Assembly (NCBI RefSeq): GCF_001659605.2
Contig: NC_035165.2
Span: 12,396,445 to 12,460,444 of the forward strand
DNA length: 64,000 bases
Reading direction: 5' to 3'
Source of the DNA: Manihot esculenta
Taxonomy: Eukaryota > Streptophyta > Magnoliopsida > Malpighiales > Euphorbiaceae
Positions 23,757 to 36,129 of the stretch are shown piece by piece. The notes under the pieces were generated by a model that was given only the letters and a program-made list of their open reading frames with translations, did not search any database and was not told the origin of the DNA. Position numbers and translations under genes: made by a program. Each line of letters opens with the position of its first letter. Position 1 is the first letter of the stretch.

Positions 23757-24546
23757 ATGTCACACAAACTCTTTCTGTTGATTCAGAATAGCCAAAATAC
23801 AATTCAGAAACCAGCAAATCAAATTACTCTTGATTCAACACAGCCGCCGTCCGATGTGAAGTTGAACGACTCCAATTATGTCGTCTGGGCAAAGACAATG
23901 AAGATGTTTATTACAGGGAGGGGAAAATTAAACCACTTGACTGGGATTCCCCCTCCTCAGCAGAAACAGACCCAACCATTCACCTATAGCAAGCCAATGA
24001 TAGCATCGTCCGAGGATGGATGATCCAGACAGTAGAGCAAAAGCTCCGTCCAAATTTATTGCAACACAAGACAAGCAAAGGGCTTTGGATGCCCTCAAAA
24101 TCAGGCCCAATGCAGGCAGTAACAAACTAATTATTTATGAGTTATAGTCTAAGGCATACAAGTTAATATAACAAGGAAGCACGCTGAAGGATCTAGACAA
24201 TGATCTTCAGGCCATATGAGCCGAGATTGATGAAAGACAACCAACCAGAATCGAAAGGGACACTAATATCATTATCCGGAATCAGGAAATTTAGGAGGAA
24301 CGTCTTTACCTTTTTTTGGCCGGGATACAGTCGGAACTCGACCCAATCCGTCGAGAAATTCTCAGCGAAGAGCCATTACCGTCCTTGGATGATGCCTACT
24401 CTCGACTCCGCAGTGAAAAGATGCGTCGTGCTATCCAGATTCCTTCCCCATTGCCGGCGACAGTCAGCCATGACCTTATGGGTGCTGGATTATTGGCGAA
24501 AAAACGGTTAGACACAGATAAGTCATCACTCTGGGATGACAAATCG
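23757..24546 (+). pseudogene. copia gag, N-terminal and middle part
   Basis: Encodes the same start as the intact copy (QNSQNTIQKPANQ, LNDSNYVVWAKTMKMFIT) and then continues with gag sequence that the intact copy lacks (TGIPPPQQ, WIIQTVEQKLRPNLL). It is interrupted by frame breaks and ends at the AATCG insertion site. Confidence 0.8.
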
Positions 24547-26783
24547 TGTAACGACCCCAAAATGGACCGTCACCGGCGCTAGGATTCAGATCGGCTTAAG
24601 GCCGCCAGAACCCGTAGCAAGCCTGCTATACTCTCTGTGTACCTGTAAAATCTCATATATGGTCATACATTTTCTCTGGACCAAGACTTAACCTGTGCAT
24701 GCACTATCTCTGTACTCTGTACCCCTGACTAGAGCTTGCTCTAGATGGGTTAATTCATACCTGTTAAGTCTGGTTTTTCACATACTCTGTAAAACAGTTA
24801 TATAAACAGACCATGTATACAAAAGATTTACAACACAAAAATAACTAAGTCAAGCACAATTCTAACTTTATACACAACTGTTACATCTTTTTACTATTAC
24901 TCTTTACTATTACATGTCCACAATAGTCTATTACAAAACTCTTCTCTCTTCCTGTACTCTGCTGGACTTCCCCTGTACACTGTATACTGAACCTGCAAGA
25001 CTGGGGTTAAGGGAGTGGGATGAGCTCTATAGCCCAGTGAGTAGAACAGGAAAACAAGTCATTAACACATGATCTTATGGAATGCATCATATCACAGACA
25101 ATCCACATCAAGGGTAAATCTGTCACCACATAGTCCCAGTAACTGTGTCGTGCCAGGCCGTAGACTGGGGTCCTGGTCTTCCTGTACTGTATATGTATAC
25201 GTGTATATAACACCTGTACTTACCATTTGCCAGGGCGTAGACTGGGCACCTGGTCTTTACTATACCTGCCAGGCCGTAGAATGGGGTCCTGGACTTTACT
25301 ATACTTGCCAGGCCGTAGAATGGGGTCCTGGACTTCCTGTCTGGAACTATTGGATCACTCAGCATTCACCCACATCAACAAATAAGTATGCAATGCAACA
25401 TCTTTGTGGAGTCTAATGCAATCAACCTATTGCATATTATGGTGCATGAAATATGCTAAAAACAATCAATGTCTCAATGAAAACGAGTATTAAGTTTAGT
25501 TCCACTCACCTCTGGCTATCTGGACTGACTCTGCAGGCTCTGTAAACGCTGGAGCAGTACTCACTGCTGCTCTCTTTGGTTCCTCTGGTCTGTGCCTACA
25601 TAGATTGACTCAAATGAGGGACCAAACTAGCTTATGACCAACTCTATTAAACTCCCCAAGAATCCCCTTATACTCACTCAAACATCCATGCAAAGCATGC
25701 AAAGGAAGGCTGGACAGGACACTTTCGGCGGCAGGTTCGGCGGCCGAAAGTCCTCTCCAGAGCCGAAACTCAAGCACCTTCGGCAGCTGAATCTCTACTT
25801 TCGGCAGCCGAACCCTTTCGGGGGCAAGTTTCGGGGGCTGAAAGGCACTCCATAGACGAAAGTCTCTAACCTTCGGCGGCCGAAACTCCCCTCCAGAGCC
25901 GAAAGTCCAAATGCTCGGGGGCAAGCTTGGGCAGCCGAAGCCACCTCCTCATGGGTTTGGCGGCCGAATGTACCTTCGGCTGCCGAACCTAAGTTCATCA
26001 GCAAGGCAGAAACTTACTCTGCCTCTCGCTAAAAAGCACCAATCTTCCTCAAACTCAACCACCTCAATTCCTCAACATGCATACACCCAAGTATATGCTC
26101 AAAGGGGTCAAAAACTACCTAAAAACCCCAACAACACAAAACATAGAACACATATACAAGCTTTTCTCACAAAATCATCAAACACTCTCTTTTTACCCTA
26201 ATCATGCAACTCTCCTCCAAAATCTCAAAAATCATCCATAAATCATGAAAACAAGCTCAGGATCTTCACTTACCTCTTGAAACCAAGAAGATGAATGATC
26301 CTAACGTAGAGTTTTGGAGCAACTCTCCTTCAAACTCTCCAAACTTCAAAATCTCAAGTTTTTAGCTCAAAATCTTCACAATAACATAAAAATCAATCAA
26401 ACCTTTGCATGATTGGATGAAAACATGAAGAAACTCCAAGAAAGAGATGGTCTCACCTCTGGCAAATGAAAGAAAAGGCGGATGCTTATCCTTCCACCGC
26501 TTGAGGGCCTTTTATAGGTGGCTGGCCAGACCACCTTCGGCGGCCACACGTGAAACCAAAAGCCATGCATGTTCGGCGGCCGAATGTTACCTTCGGCGGC
26601 CGAACCTGGCTTTTCTGCCTTGGTTCTTTTCTTGCAAAAACTCTTTTCATTTCAACGTGAAAACATTAAAACATACTATATTACTGTAGAAAAACATAAA
26701 TCTTATCCTTCTAGATAATTCTGACATCCTGGATTCCACCGGATGACAGGAATTCTGATGTCGGACTCTAGCCGGGTATTACA
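24547..26783 (-). repeat. 3' LTR of the chromovirus (2237 bp)
   Basis: On the plus strand TGTAACGACC...GGGTATTACA. It contains a cluster of TTCGGCGGCCGAA-type motifs at 25720-25990 and 26540-26610. Short ORFs inside are duplicated in the other LTR and are not genes. Confidence 0.95.
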
Positions 26784-26800
26784 TTCTCCCCCCCTTAAGA
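26784..26800 (-). promoter_or_regulatory. Polypurine tract of the chromovirus
   Basis: Plus strand TTCTCCCCCCCTTAAGA, which on the element strand is a G/A run abutting the 3' LTR. Start site of plus-strand DNA synthesis. Confidence 0.8.
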
Positions 26801-26862
26801 ACATTCGTCCTCGAATGTTCCTAAAACAACAAATAAACACATAAAAAAAGAGGAAACTCACC

Positions 26863-27270
26863 TCAAAACAGATATGGATATTGCTGGAGCATCGACTCCC
26901 GCGTCTCCCAAGTGCACTCTTCGAGATTATGGTGGTTCCACAAAACTTTCACCATCGGGATTTCCTTGTTTCTTAACTGTCTGATCTGTGTGTCAAGAAT
27001 CCGCACTGGTTGCTCTATATAGGTGAGATCTCTAAGCATCTCTACATCAGGCTCACTCAGAACCTGACTCGGATCTGACACAAACTGCCGTAGCATAGAA
27101 ACATGAAATACCGGGTGAATTTTCTCCATAGATGTAGGTAAATCCAGCTTATACGACACATTTCCGATCCTCTGCAAGATCTCAAAGGGTCCAATGTACC
27201 GTGGAGCTAGCTTACCCTTTCTTCCGAAACAAACCACTCCTTTCATTGGAGACACCTTCAGCAATACCAT
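26863..27270 (-). pseudogene. Integrase C-terminus with chromodomain
   Basis: 135 codons. The first half has the usual post-integrase block (LAPRYIGPFEILQRIG, VSYKLDLP, IHPVFHVSMLR). The last ~50 residues (EQPVRILDTQIRQLRNKEI, VKVLWNHHNLEECTWE) are a chromodomain-like module that in chromoviruses steers integration toward heterochromatin marks. It is separated from the upstream integrase pieces by frame breaks near 27320 and 27490. Confidence 0.85.
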
Positions 27271-27321
27271 ACTACCCTCCTGAAACTCTATCTGCTTTCT
27301 GCGTACGTCTGCATAGCTTTT

Positions 27322-27892
27322 CTATCTACTCTGAGCTGTTCTGATCCTCTCTCTGATCATAGGCACTGTTCTACTGGTAATCTCTACTAACTTTGGCCCT
27401 GCAAGAGCTTTTTCTCCTACCTCTTCCCAGCAAACAGGTGATCTGCACTTCCTCCCATACAACGCTTCATAAGGAGCCATCCCGATGCTAGATGTTATTG
27501 TAGGCAAACTCCACTAGAGGTAGATGCTGCCTCCAAGAACCGCCAAAGTCTAACACACACATTCTGAGCATATCCTCAATGGTCTGGATGGTCCTCTCTG
27601 ACTGTCCATCAGTCTGCGGATGGAAAGCAGTGCTAAACTCCAACCTTGTGCCCATCGCACTCTGCAGACTTCGCCAAAACCTGGAGGTGAACTGAGGTCC
27701 TCTGTCTGAGACTATAGATACGGGAACTCCATGTAATCTCACTATCTCATCTAGATACACCTGTGCTAACTTATCCACAGAATAGTTACTCCTAACTGGA
27801 ATGAAATGAGCAGATTTCGTGAGTCTGTCCACAATCACCCATATGGATTCTATCCTGTTGGATGCTGCCGGTAAGCCCACTACAAAATCCAT
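27322..27892 (-). pseudogene. Integrase catalytic core of the chromovirus
   Basis: 27892-27488 has all three acidic residues of the DDE core in context: VIVDRLTKSAHF, VSDRGPQFTS and GQSERTIQTIEDML. A frame break near 27490 leads into 27507-27322 (APYEALYGRKCRSP), the end of the core. The catalytic residues look intact but the reading frame is not continuous with its neighbours. Confidence 0.85.
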
Positions 27893-28044
27893 AGCTATGT
27901 TCTTTCATTTCCATTCTGGAATCGGTAGTGGATTAAGCATTCCCGCCGGCTTCTGATGTTCTAATTTCACCCTTTGACAAACCTCACAAGCTGTCACGAT
28001 CTGCGCCACTTCTTTTTTCATGGCTAGCCACCAATATACCCTTT

Positions 28045-28491
28045 TTAGATCCTGATACATCTTGGTGGCTCCTGGTGAAAACTATATCGCGCATTATGAG
28101 CTTCCCTCATAATGTCTTCCTTCAGACTGCTATTATCTGGTACATATAGTCGACTCCCATAGCGAAGGATCCCTTTGCTGTCAAATATGAACTCTGCACT
28201 GTTGCCTGACTGAGCAGTCCTGGCAATTTTCATCAACTCAGGGTCCTCATGCTGTTTTTGCGCTATTTGCTCCAGAAACACTGGTGTTACTCTCATCTGT
28301 GCTATCAACGCACCCGTACCAGAAAACTCTAGCTGTAACCCTTCCTCTATGAGCTTATAAAGCTCTATCACTACTGGTCGTCGCTCTGCTGCTATATGAG
28401 ATAAACTGCCTAGTGACTTCCGGCTTAGGGCGTCTGCCACAACATTCGCCTTACCTGGATGATACTGGATCGATCTTACAATCATAATCAC
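28045..28491 (-). pseudogene. RNase H end and integrase zinc-binding start
   Basis: After a frame break near 28477 it continues with [16 protein letters not shown], the conserved end of RNase H, and runs into the beginning of the HHCC region (REAHNARYSFHQEP). That is damaged by another shift near 28060, before the blocks on CxxC residues at about 27960-27990. Confidence 0.8.
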
Positions 28492-29362
28492 TGAGCAATT
28501 CTACCCATCTTCTCTGCCTCATATTCAGCTCTCTTTGGCTCAAGATGTACTGTAAACTCTTGTGATCAGTAAAGATCTCGCATCTAACCCCGTAGAGGTA
28601 ATGCCTCCACATCTTGAGTGCAAAGATAACTGCTGCCATCTCTAGGTCATGGGTGGGGTAATTCAACTCGTGCTTCTTGAACTGTCTAGAAGCATAAGCA
28701 ATCACCCTATCACTCTGCATCAAAACACAACCCAATCCCACTCGAGATGCATCATAGAACACTGTGAAATCTTCGTTACTAACAGGCAGAGCTAACACTG
28801 GGGCTGATGTCAATCTCCTTTTAAGCTCCTCAAAGCTCTCTTCGCACTGGTCTGACCAGATAAACTTCTGGTTCTTCTGAGTCAGTTTGGTCATAGGAGC
28901 AGCTATCTTCGAAAAGTCCTGAACGAACCTCCTGTAGTAACCTGCCAGTCCCAGAAAGCTTTTAATTTCAGTCACTGTAGTGGGTCTGGACCAGTTAGCT
29001 ACAACCTCTATCTTCTTGGGGTCTACCTCAATCCCTTCTGCTGATACCACGTGTCCCAAGAAGGAAATGCTCCTCAACCAAAACTCACACTTAGAGAACT
29101 TGGCATATAAACCATGCTCTCTCAGTGTCTGCAAAACTATCCTCAGATGCTGGGCATACTCCTCTCCATCTCTGGAATACACTAAGATATCGTCAATGAA
29201 AACAATGACAAAGTGATCCAGAAACTCACTGAAAACTCTGTTTATGAGATCCATGAATGCTGCCGGGGCGTTAGTCAACCTGAACGGCATCACTAAGAAC
29301 TCATAATGCCCATATCTGGTCCTGAAAGCTGTCTTTGGCACATCTGTCTCTCTAACTCTCAA
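28451..29362 (-). pseudogene. Reverse transcriptase and RNase H of the chromovirus
   Basis: 303 codons with RT motifs [13 protein letters not shown] (the usual Gly after PF is Arg), [10 protein letters not shown] (catalytic Asp pair) and [12 protein letters not shown], and RNase H blocks [26 protein letters not shown] and TDHKSLQYI. Upstream it is cut off from gag-PR by an in-frame TAG near 29476 and a one-base deletion near 29393. Confidence 0.88.
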
Positions 29363-29478
29363 CAGATGATACCCGGATCTCAGATCTATTTTAGAAAATA
29401 ACCTGCTCCAGCTAGCTGGTCGAATAGATCATCAATCCTTGGCAAAGGATACCTATTCTTGGTAGTGACCTTGTTCAA

Positions 29479-31800
29479 CTATATGTAGTCGATACAAAGT
29501 CTGAGGGATCCATCCTTCTTTCTGACAAAGAGCACTAGAGCACCCCAAGGTGAGGTACTAGGGCGGATGAAACCCTTATCTACCAAGTCCTGTAACTGCT
29601 CTTTCAACTCCTTTAACTCTGCTGGCGGCATCCTGTAGGGAGGAATAGAGATAGGTCTGGTATCTGGCAGCAAGTCTATTTCAAACTCTATCTCCCTATC
29701 AGGTGGTAGTCCTGGAAGTTCGTCTGGGAACATATCTGGAAATTCTCGGACTACTGGTATCGAAGCTGGTTCCCTAACCTGTCTGTCTAGCTCTCTCACA
29801 TGAGCTAGAAACCCCTGACAACCCTTCCTAAGCAAACGACGAGCCTGAAGGGCTGAAATCAAACCTCTGGGTGTACCTCTCCTGTCTCCTCTGAAGACAC
29901 ACTCTGACCCATCCTGGTCTCTGAGACTAACTACCTTCTCTCTACAGTCCAAGGTAGCTCCATATGCAGATAACCAATCCATCCCTAGAATGACATTAAA
30001 ATCTGTCAAGTCTAGAACCACAAGGTCAGCTGGAAGGCATCTACCCTCTATGAACACTGGACTGAAACGACAGACTGACACTGCCACTGATGGGTCACAC
30101 TTGGGTCCACTGACCCAGAGAGGATACTCTAACTCAGAAATGATCAAACTCAATCTCTCTATGGCTCTCAAAGCAATAAAGGAATGAGAAGCACCGGGGT
30201 CCATCAAAGCATACACATCTGAACACCCAATGATGAGAGTACCTGACACCACTGTGTTTGACGTGTTAGCCTCCTCCTGTGTCATAGTGAAAATCCATGC
30301 TGGGGCTACCAGATTTCCACCTCGGGAACCTGCTGCTGAAGTAGAGGCTGCCCCTCTCCCTCTACCTCTGCCACTACTCTGAGGCATGACTGGAGCTGCT
30401 GGCTGTACTACTGGCTGTACCACACTGCCTGAACTCATCTGCTGGGATGGTGCAAAAGTCACCTGAGGACAATCCCGAGCAATATGCCCTTCCTGTCCAC
30501 ATCTAAAGCAGGCTGTAGATACCCATCGACAAGCTCCTCCATGTGGTCTTCCGCATCTTCTGCATACTGGATAAGCTGTGCCAGAGCTTGAGCCACTACC
30601 TATTCCCAGACCAGACTTGACTTTACTCCAGAACTTATTTTTTGTTCCTTTTGCTTTTTCCCATCTCTTACTGCCTGCCGTTCCTGAATTGGGGGCCTTA
30701 GAACCCGAAGCCTGTGCCTTTGATTGTTTCTGACTATTGGCACTTGCTTCCATTTTCCTGGCTGCATCCACTATAGTGTGGAAACTCTCCTTTTCTGCTG
30801 GAAGAATCAAGGAAGAATACCTGGGATGCAATCTCATAGTATATCTCCTTGCCTTCTTCTGATCAGTATCATAGGCCTGACCCACGTACTGTAGCAAATC
30901 CAGGAATTTATCTGTAAACTCGTCAACACTCATCTCGTCTGTCTGTCTCAACTGCTTAAATTCTATGAATTTCATCTCCTTGGAGCTGTGAGGAAAAGCC
31001 CACCTTGCAAACTCATTGGCGAACTCTCCCCATGACACACTGTCCACCCTAGGCTCCATATAATTCTTGAACCATTCTCGAGCTTTCTTACACTTAAGTG
31101 TAAACCCTGCCATTTTTATGGCTCTGCTATCATCTGCTCCCAACTCATCAGTGATCATCTTCACAGTTTTAAGATACTCAAATGGATCATCTCCTGGATT
31201 GAATTTCGGAGCATCCAATTTCAAGTACTCTGTCATGTGCACCTTACTTCCCCCAGATGAGCTAGGTTGCTGTGCTGCAACAACAGGGGCTACTGGTTCT
31301 GGTTGTGGTGATGGAGGTATTGGTTCATTTAGCTCTGGGTGTGCTGCACTTGGATGGGTAGGGGAAGGTGGATACATAGGATATGGTGGGTAATAATGAG
31401 GATAAGGCATATATGGCATGTAAGTAGGATATGGGACAAAACTAGAGTACTCCGACATACCTCCTATCGGATACCCTGGGTCCTGAGGAAAGGATGGATA
31501 GTCAAAACCTGAGGCCTGAGCGCCTCCCTGCGACTCTCCCATACCTTCTTCAGATCTGCCTACACTCATGCTTTCATCTATAGACTGGTCAATCTCCATA
31601 GCCTCCCTCACTTCCTCTGATCTACCTCCTCTAACTGTACCTCTTCTGCTCTCGTCTATAGACTTTCTAAGGTCTATTGACGTACCTTCCCTGCTAGATC
31701 TTTGTGACCTTGCCCTTGGCAATGCAGGAGGACGAGCAGCTGTTCTCTCACTCTCTGGTGGGACTCCAGTCAATCGTGCTGATTGACGAGTTCCTCGCAT
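29479..31800 (-). CDS. gag-protease and first RT segment of the chromovirus
   Basis: The open frame extends back to 31842, but MRGTRQSARLTG at 31800 (codon 15) is the likelier start. Numbering from 31842: a Pro/Tyr-rich N-terminus, a gag core at about 205-365, an atypical Cys/His motif then a canonical CCHC knuckle CFRCGQEGHIARDC at about 445-458, an aspartic protease with LMDPGASHSF at about 546-555, and the RT start (SPWGALVLFVRKKDG) before the stop at codon 788. The gag-PR part appears intact; Pro after the catalytic Asp is common in plant chromoviruses. It would assemble the particle and cleave the polyprotein. Confidence 0.9.
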   Translation of the reverse strand: MRGTRQSARLTGVPPESERTAARPPALPRARSQRSSREGTSIDLRKSIDESRRGTVRGGRSEEVREAMEIDQSIDESMSVGRSEEGMGESQGGAQASGFDYPSFPQDPGYPIGGMSEYSSFVPYPTYMPYMPYPHYYPPYPMYPPSPTHPSAAHPELNEPIPPSPQPEPVAPVVAAQQPSSSGGSKVHMTEYLKLDAPKFNPGDDPFEYLKTVKMITDELGADDSRAIKMAGFTLKCKKAREWFKNYMEPRVDSVSWGEFANEFARWAFPHSSKEMKFIEFKQLRQTDEMSVDEFTDKFLDLLQYVGQAYDTDQKKARRYTMRLHPRYSSLILPAEKESFHTIVDAARKMEASANSQKQSKAQASGSKAPNSGTAGSKRWEKAKGTKNKFWSKVKSGLGIGSGSSSGTAYPVCRRCGRPHGGACRWVSTACFRCGQEGHIARDCPQVTFAPSQQMSSGSVVQPVVQPAAPVMPQSSGRGRGRGAASTSAAGSRGGNLVAPAWIFTMTQEEANTSNTVVSGTLIIGCSDVYALMDPGASHSFIALRAIERLSLIISELEYPLWVSGPKCDPSVAVSVCRFSPVFIEGRCLPADLVVLDLTDFNVILGMDWLSAYGATLDCREKVVSLRDQDGSECVFRGDRRGTPRGLISALQARRLLRKGCQGFLAHVRELDRQVREPASIPVVREFPDMFPDELPGLPPDREIEFEIDLLPDTRPISIPPYRMPPAELKELKEQLQDLVDKGFIRPSTSPWGALVLFVRKKDGSLRLCIDYI

Positions 31801-32012
31801 TTTAACTCTGGAAAAACAACACATAACATAGCATATCAGCATATATTTAACTCATATATCTCAATAATGCACAAGCATATCATGGCATGTCATAGCATCA
31901 AATAGACAGGACTCAACATCCTATCCTAGTGGACATGATTCCCTATTGTGCTTGACTTCCTCTAACCTCTATGAGCCCGACTCTCTCTATAGGTCCGATC
32001 ATGTGAACTTAA

Positions 32013-32025
32013 GGCTCTGATACCA
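32013..32025 (-). promoter_or_regulatory. Primer-binding site, initiator Met tRNA type
   Basis: Reads TGGTATCAGAGCC on the minus strand, three bases inside the 5' LTR. Exact complement of the usual plant tRNA-iMet 3' end. Confidence 0.92.
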
Positions 32026-32028
32026 ATC

Positions 32029-34277
32029 TGTAACGATCCCAAAATGGACCGTCACCGGCGCTAGGATTCAGATCGGCTTAAGGCCGCCAGAACCCGTAGC
32101 AAGCCTGCTATACTCTCTGTGTACCTGTAAAATCTCATACATGGTCATACATTTTCTCTAGACCAAGACTTAACCTGTGCATGCACTATCTCTGTACTCT
32201 GTACCCCTTACTAGAGCTTGCTCTAGATGGGTTAATTCATACTTGTTAAGCCTGGTTTTTCACATACTCTGTAAAACAGTTATATAAGCAGACCATGTAT
32301 ACAAAAGATTTACAACACAAAAATAACTAAGTCAAGCACAATTCTAACTTTATACACAACTGTTACATCTCTTTACTATTACTCTTTACTATTACATGTC
32401 CACAATAGTCTATTACAAAACTCTTCTCTCTTCCTGTACTCTGCTGGACTTCCCATGTACACTATACACTGAACCTGCAAGACTGGGGTTAAGGGAGTGG
32501 GATGAGCTCTATAGCCCAGTGAGTAGAACAGGAAAACAAGTCATTAACACATGATCTTATGGAATGCATCATATCACAGACAATCCACATCAAGGGTAAA
32601 TCTGTCACCACATAGTCCCAGTAACTGTGCCGTGCCAGGCCGTAGACTGGGGTCCTGGTCTTCCTGTACTGTATATGTATACGTGTATATAACACCTGTA
32701 CTTACCATTTGCCAGGGCGTAGACTAGGCACCTGGTCTTTACTATACCTGCCAGGCCGTAGAATGAGGTCCTGGACTTTACTATACTTGCTAGGCCGTAG
32801 AATGGGGTCCTGGACTTCCTGTCTGGAACTATTGGATCACTCAGCATTCACCCACATCAACAAATAAGTATGCAATGCAACATCTTTGTGGAGTCTAATG
32901 CAATCAACCTATTGCATATTATGGTGCATGAAATATGCTAAAAACAATCAATGTCTCAATGAAAATGAGTATTAAGTTTAGTTCCACTCACCTCTGGCTA
33001 TCTGGACTGACTCTGCAGGCTCTGTGAACGCTAGCGCAGTACTCACTGCTGCTCTCTTTGGTTCCTCTGGTCTGTGCCTACACAGATTGACTCAAATGAG
33101 GGACCAAACTAGCTTATGACCAACTCTATTGAACTCCCCAAGAATCCCCTTATACTCACTCAAACATCCATGCAAAGCATGCAAAGGAAGGCTGGACAGG
33201 ACACTTTCGGCGGCAGGTTCGGCAGTCGAAAGTCCTCTCTAGAGCCGAAACTCAAGCACCTTCGGCGGCCGAATCTCTACTTTCGGCAGCCGAACCCTTT
33301 CGAGGGCAAGTTTCGGGGGCTGAAAGGCACTCCATAGACGAAAGTCTCTAACCTTCGGCGGCACCTTCGGCGGCCGAAAATCCCCTCCAAAGCCGAAAGT
33401 CCAAATGCTCGGGGGCAACCTTGGGCAGCCAAAGCCACCTCCTCATGGGTTCGGCGGCCGAATGTACCTTTGGCTACCGAACCTGAGTTCATCAGCAAGG
33501 CAGAAACTTGCTCTGCCTCTCGCCAAAAAGCACCAATCTTCCTTAAACTCAACCAGCTCAATTCCTCAACATGCATACACCCAAGTATATGCTCAAAGGG
33601 GTCAAAAACTACCTAAAAACCCCAACAACACAAAACATAGAACACATATACAAGCTTTTCTCACAAAATCATCAAACACTCTCTTTTTACCCTAATCATG
33701 CAACTCTCCCCTAAAATCTCAAAAATCATCCATAAATCATGAAAACAAGCTCAGGATCTTCACTTACCTCTTGAAACCAAGAAGATGAACGATCCTAACG
33801 TAGAGTTTTGGAGCAACTCTCCTTCAAACTCTCCAAACTTCAAAATCTCAAGTTTTTAGCTCAAAACCTTCACAATAACATAAAAATCAATCAAACCTTT
33901 GCATGATTGGATGAAAACATGAAGAAACTCCAAGAAAGAGATGGTCTCACCTCTAGCAAGTGAAAGAAAAGGCGGATGCTTATCCTTCCACCGCTTGAGG
34001 GCCTTTTATAGGTGGCTGGCCAGACCACCTTCGGCGGCCACACGTGAAACCGAAAGCCATGCATGTTCGGCGGCCGAATGTTACCTTCGGCGGCCGAACC
34101 TGGCTTTTCTGCCTTGGTTCTTTTCTTGCAAAAACTCTTTTCATTTCAACGTGAAAACATTAAAACATACTATATTACTGTAGAAAAACATAAATCTTAC
34201 CCTTCTAGATAATTTCGACATCCTGGATTCCACCGGACGACAGGAATTTCGATGCCGGACTCTAGCCGGGTATTACA
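32029..34277 (-). repeat. 5' LTR of the chromovirus (2249 bp)
   Basis: Near-identical to 24547-26783, with a 12-bp extra GGCACCTTCGGC-type insertion near 33360 and scattered substitutions (for example ACGATCCC against ACGACCCC at the outer end). Confidence 0.95.
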
Positions 34278-36129
34278 AATCGGGCTTAAAATGCACCCAT
34301 TGCGGCGGATCTCGGCACACACAGGACGGATGTTTCAAAATCATAAGGTACCTAGAGCGGTGGAAGGAGAATAAGGCATGTAAGAAAAAAGGAAGGGGAC
34401 AGGGCATGGTGAACATAGCAGTGGCCGCCGCCAGCGGCCAGATCGAGCAAACTGAAGCAAGCTAGGGCAACGGACAGAGTTCAAGGGTTTCAGCGGCGCT
34501 ATGTGGAATCGAAAGAGAAGGAGGCACAAATGCTTCAACTGATAGTGAATGAGGTATTTTAGGGTTGGAAACCTTTCTATCCCTACCACTTTAAATAATT
34601 GTGTTGGCCATGTTAATAATGTGCATAATACTAGTGGTTAGATATTTGATTCAGGAGCCACAGATACTATGACCAATAATCCTTCAGATATTATTTTTCG
34701 AACTCCATCCACCAAATCCAATATCCTAAACGCTACCGGTGGCTCATTCCCAGTCATCGATGGTGGTATCGTTCCTATAACCCCCACTTTAAATGTCTCC
34801 AACTGCCTCTATGTACCCTTCTTATCTTGCAAATTACTCTCTGTCAGTCAAATCACCAAGCAGTTAGATTGCAAAGTACTAATGTATCCTCATTTTTGTG
34901 TTTCACAGGATAATCATACGAGTACGGTACTGGGTCATGGTTCTGAGAAAGATGGACTGTACTATGTGGAAGAGGTCTCGAGCACTAGGTCGGCTCACTT
35001 AGCTCAAGGTCTTCAACCCGACAGTTGTGGCTCTGACATCGGTGCTTTGGCCATCCCTCAAGTGAATATTTTCGTGCTTTATTTCCTGAATTTAAATCCA
35101 TTGATATCCCTATTTGTTCTTCATGTGTGCTTGCTAAAAGTCATAAGAGTACTTATCATATTTTCACAAATAAATCTGATACTCCATTCTCAATAATACA
35201 CTCTAATGTACGGGGGCTTATCCCAGAAACTATTTCTCATGATTATAGATACTTTATTACTTTTATTGATGATTGCACTCATGTTACTTGGATTTTCTTG
35301 TTGAAACATAAATATGAAGTGGCTGAAAAATTTTGTGACCTTTTTCGCATGTTTAAAATTCAATTTCATAGTACCATTCAAGTCCTCCGGTTTGACAATG
35401 GGGGGGGAATTTATCAACAATCATCTTCAAACCTTTTTTCGAGACAATGGGGTCATTCACCAAACTATTTGTCCGTATACCCCATAGCAAAATGGGATCG
35501 CCGAAAAAAAAAATTGGCACATCCTTGAAACCACCCGAGCCTTATTATTTGAAGCCCGGGTTCCTTCTAAGTTATGGTCCGAAGCAGTTGTTACTTATAT
35601 TTACCTCATCAATAGTCTCCCGTCTCGGGTCCTTAATTTCCAATCTCCATTGCATACCTTGTCTTCTCATCACACCATCCCTTCCCATCTAAACCTTTCA
35701 CCCAAAATTTTTTGCTGCACGGTCTGTGTTCACATTCCTAAATCACATCGCACTAAACTTGATCCATGTGCTCTTAAGTGTGTGTTCCTCAATTATGGTT
35801 TCCATAAAAAGGGATATCAGTATTTTGACCCAATCTCTAAACGGCTCTTCACCACTATGGACTGCACTTTTCTTGAAGACGAGTATTTTGTTCTCCTCGC
35901 CAATTGGCAGTGAGGGGGAGAATACAGCATAACCACCACTTCCAAGTTGGCTTAGCTATCCTCAGAGAGAGTCAGAAAATCCTCAGAGGGAGTCAGAGAC
36001 TGTCCATCCACTTTCCCTTCCTAAGTCTACACCAAAACTTGGAGACACTGATTATCTAGTACAGTCATCAATCTCAACGCCACAACCAGAGCCTGCCACT
36101 GTAGAATATCCTGAGGAATACGCCACTGA
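34278..36129 (+). pseudogene. copia gag zinc knuckle, protease and integrase
   Basis: Starts with a CX2CX4HX4C knuckle (CTHCGGSRHTQDGC) that the intact copia copy lacks. The protease motif FDSGATDTM lies near 34650, preceded by a TAG where Trp is expected. Pre-integrase and integrase core blocks follow (FITFIDDCTH, RFDNGGG). Several stops and an AAAAAAA slip near 35505. Broken at the ACTGA site. Confidence 0.85.

Larger units (their letters stand above)
24542..34282 (-). mobile_element. Tekay-like chromovirus (Ty3/gypsy), near-complete, TSD AATCG
   Basis: LTRs 24547-26783 and 32029-34277 are flanked by AATCG (24542-24546, 34278-34282). Minus-strand order: 5' LTR, iMet primer site, gag with CCHC knuckle, protease, RT, RNase H, integrase, chromodomain, polypurine tract, 3' LTR. 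The C-terminal chromodomain places it in the chromoviruses, and the overall plan fits the Tekay/Del clade. The LTRs are very similar, differing at scattered bases and by a 12-bp indel near 33360, so it is relatively young. The pol part carries an in-frame stop and several frame breaks, so it is not autonomous. Confidence 0.95.

Noticed and set aside
25007..25365. ORFs of 68-115 codons repeated at 32489-32847
   Set aside because: They lie in the two LTRs of one element and are duplicated because the LTRs are; no coding signature.
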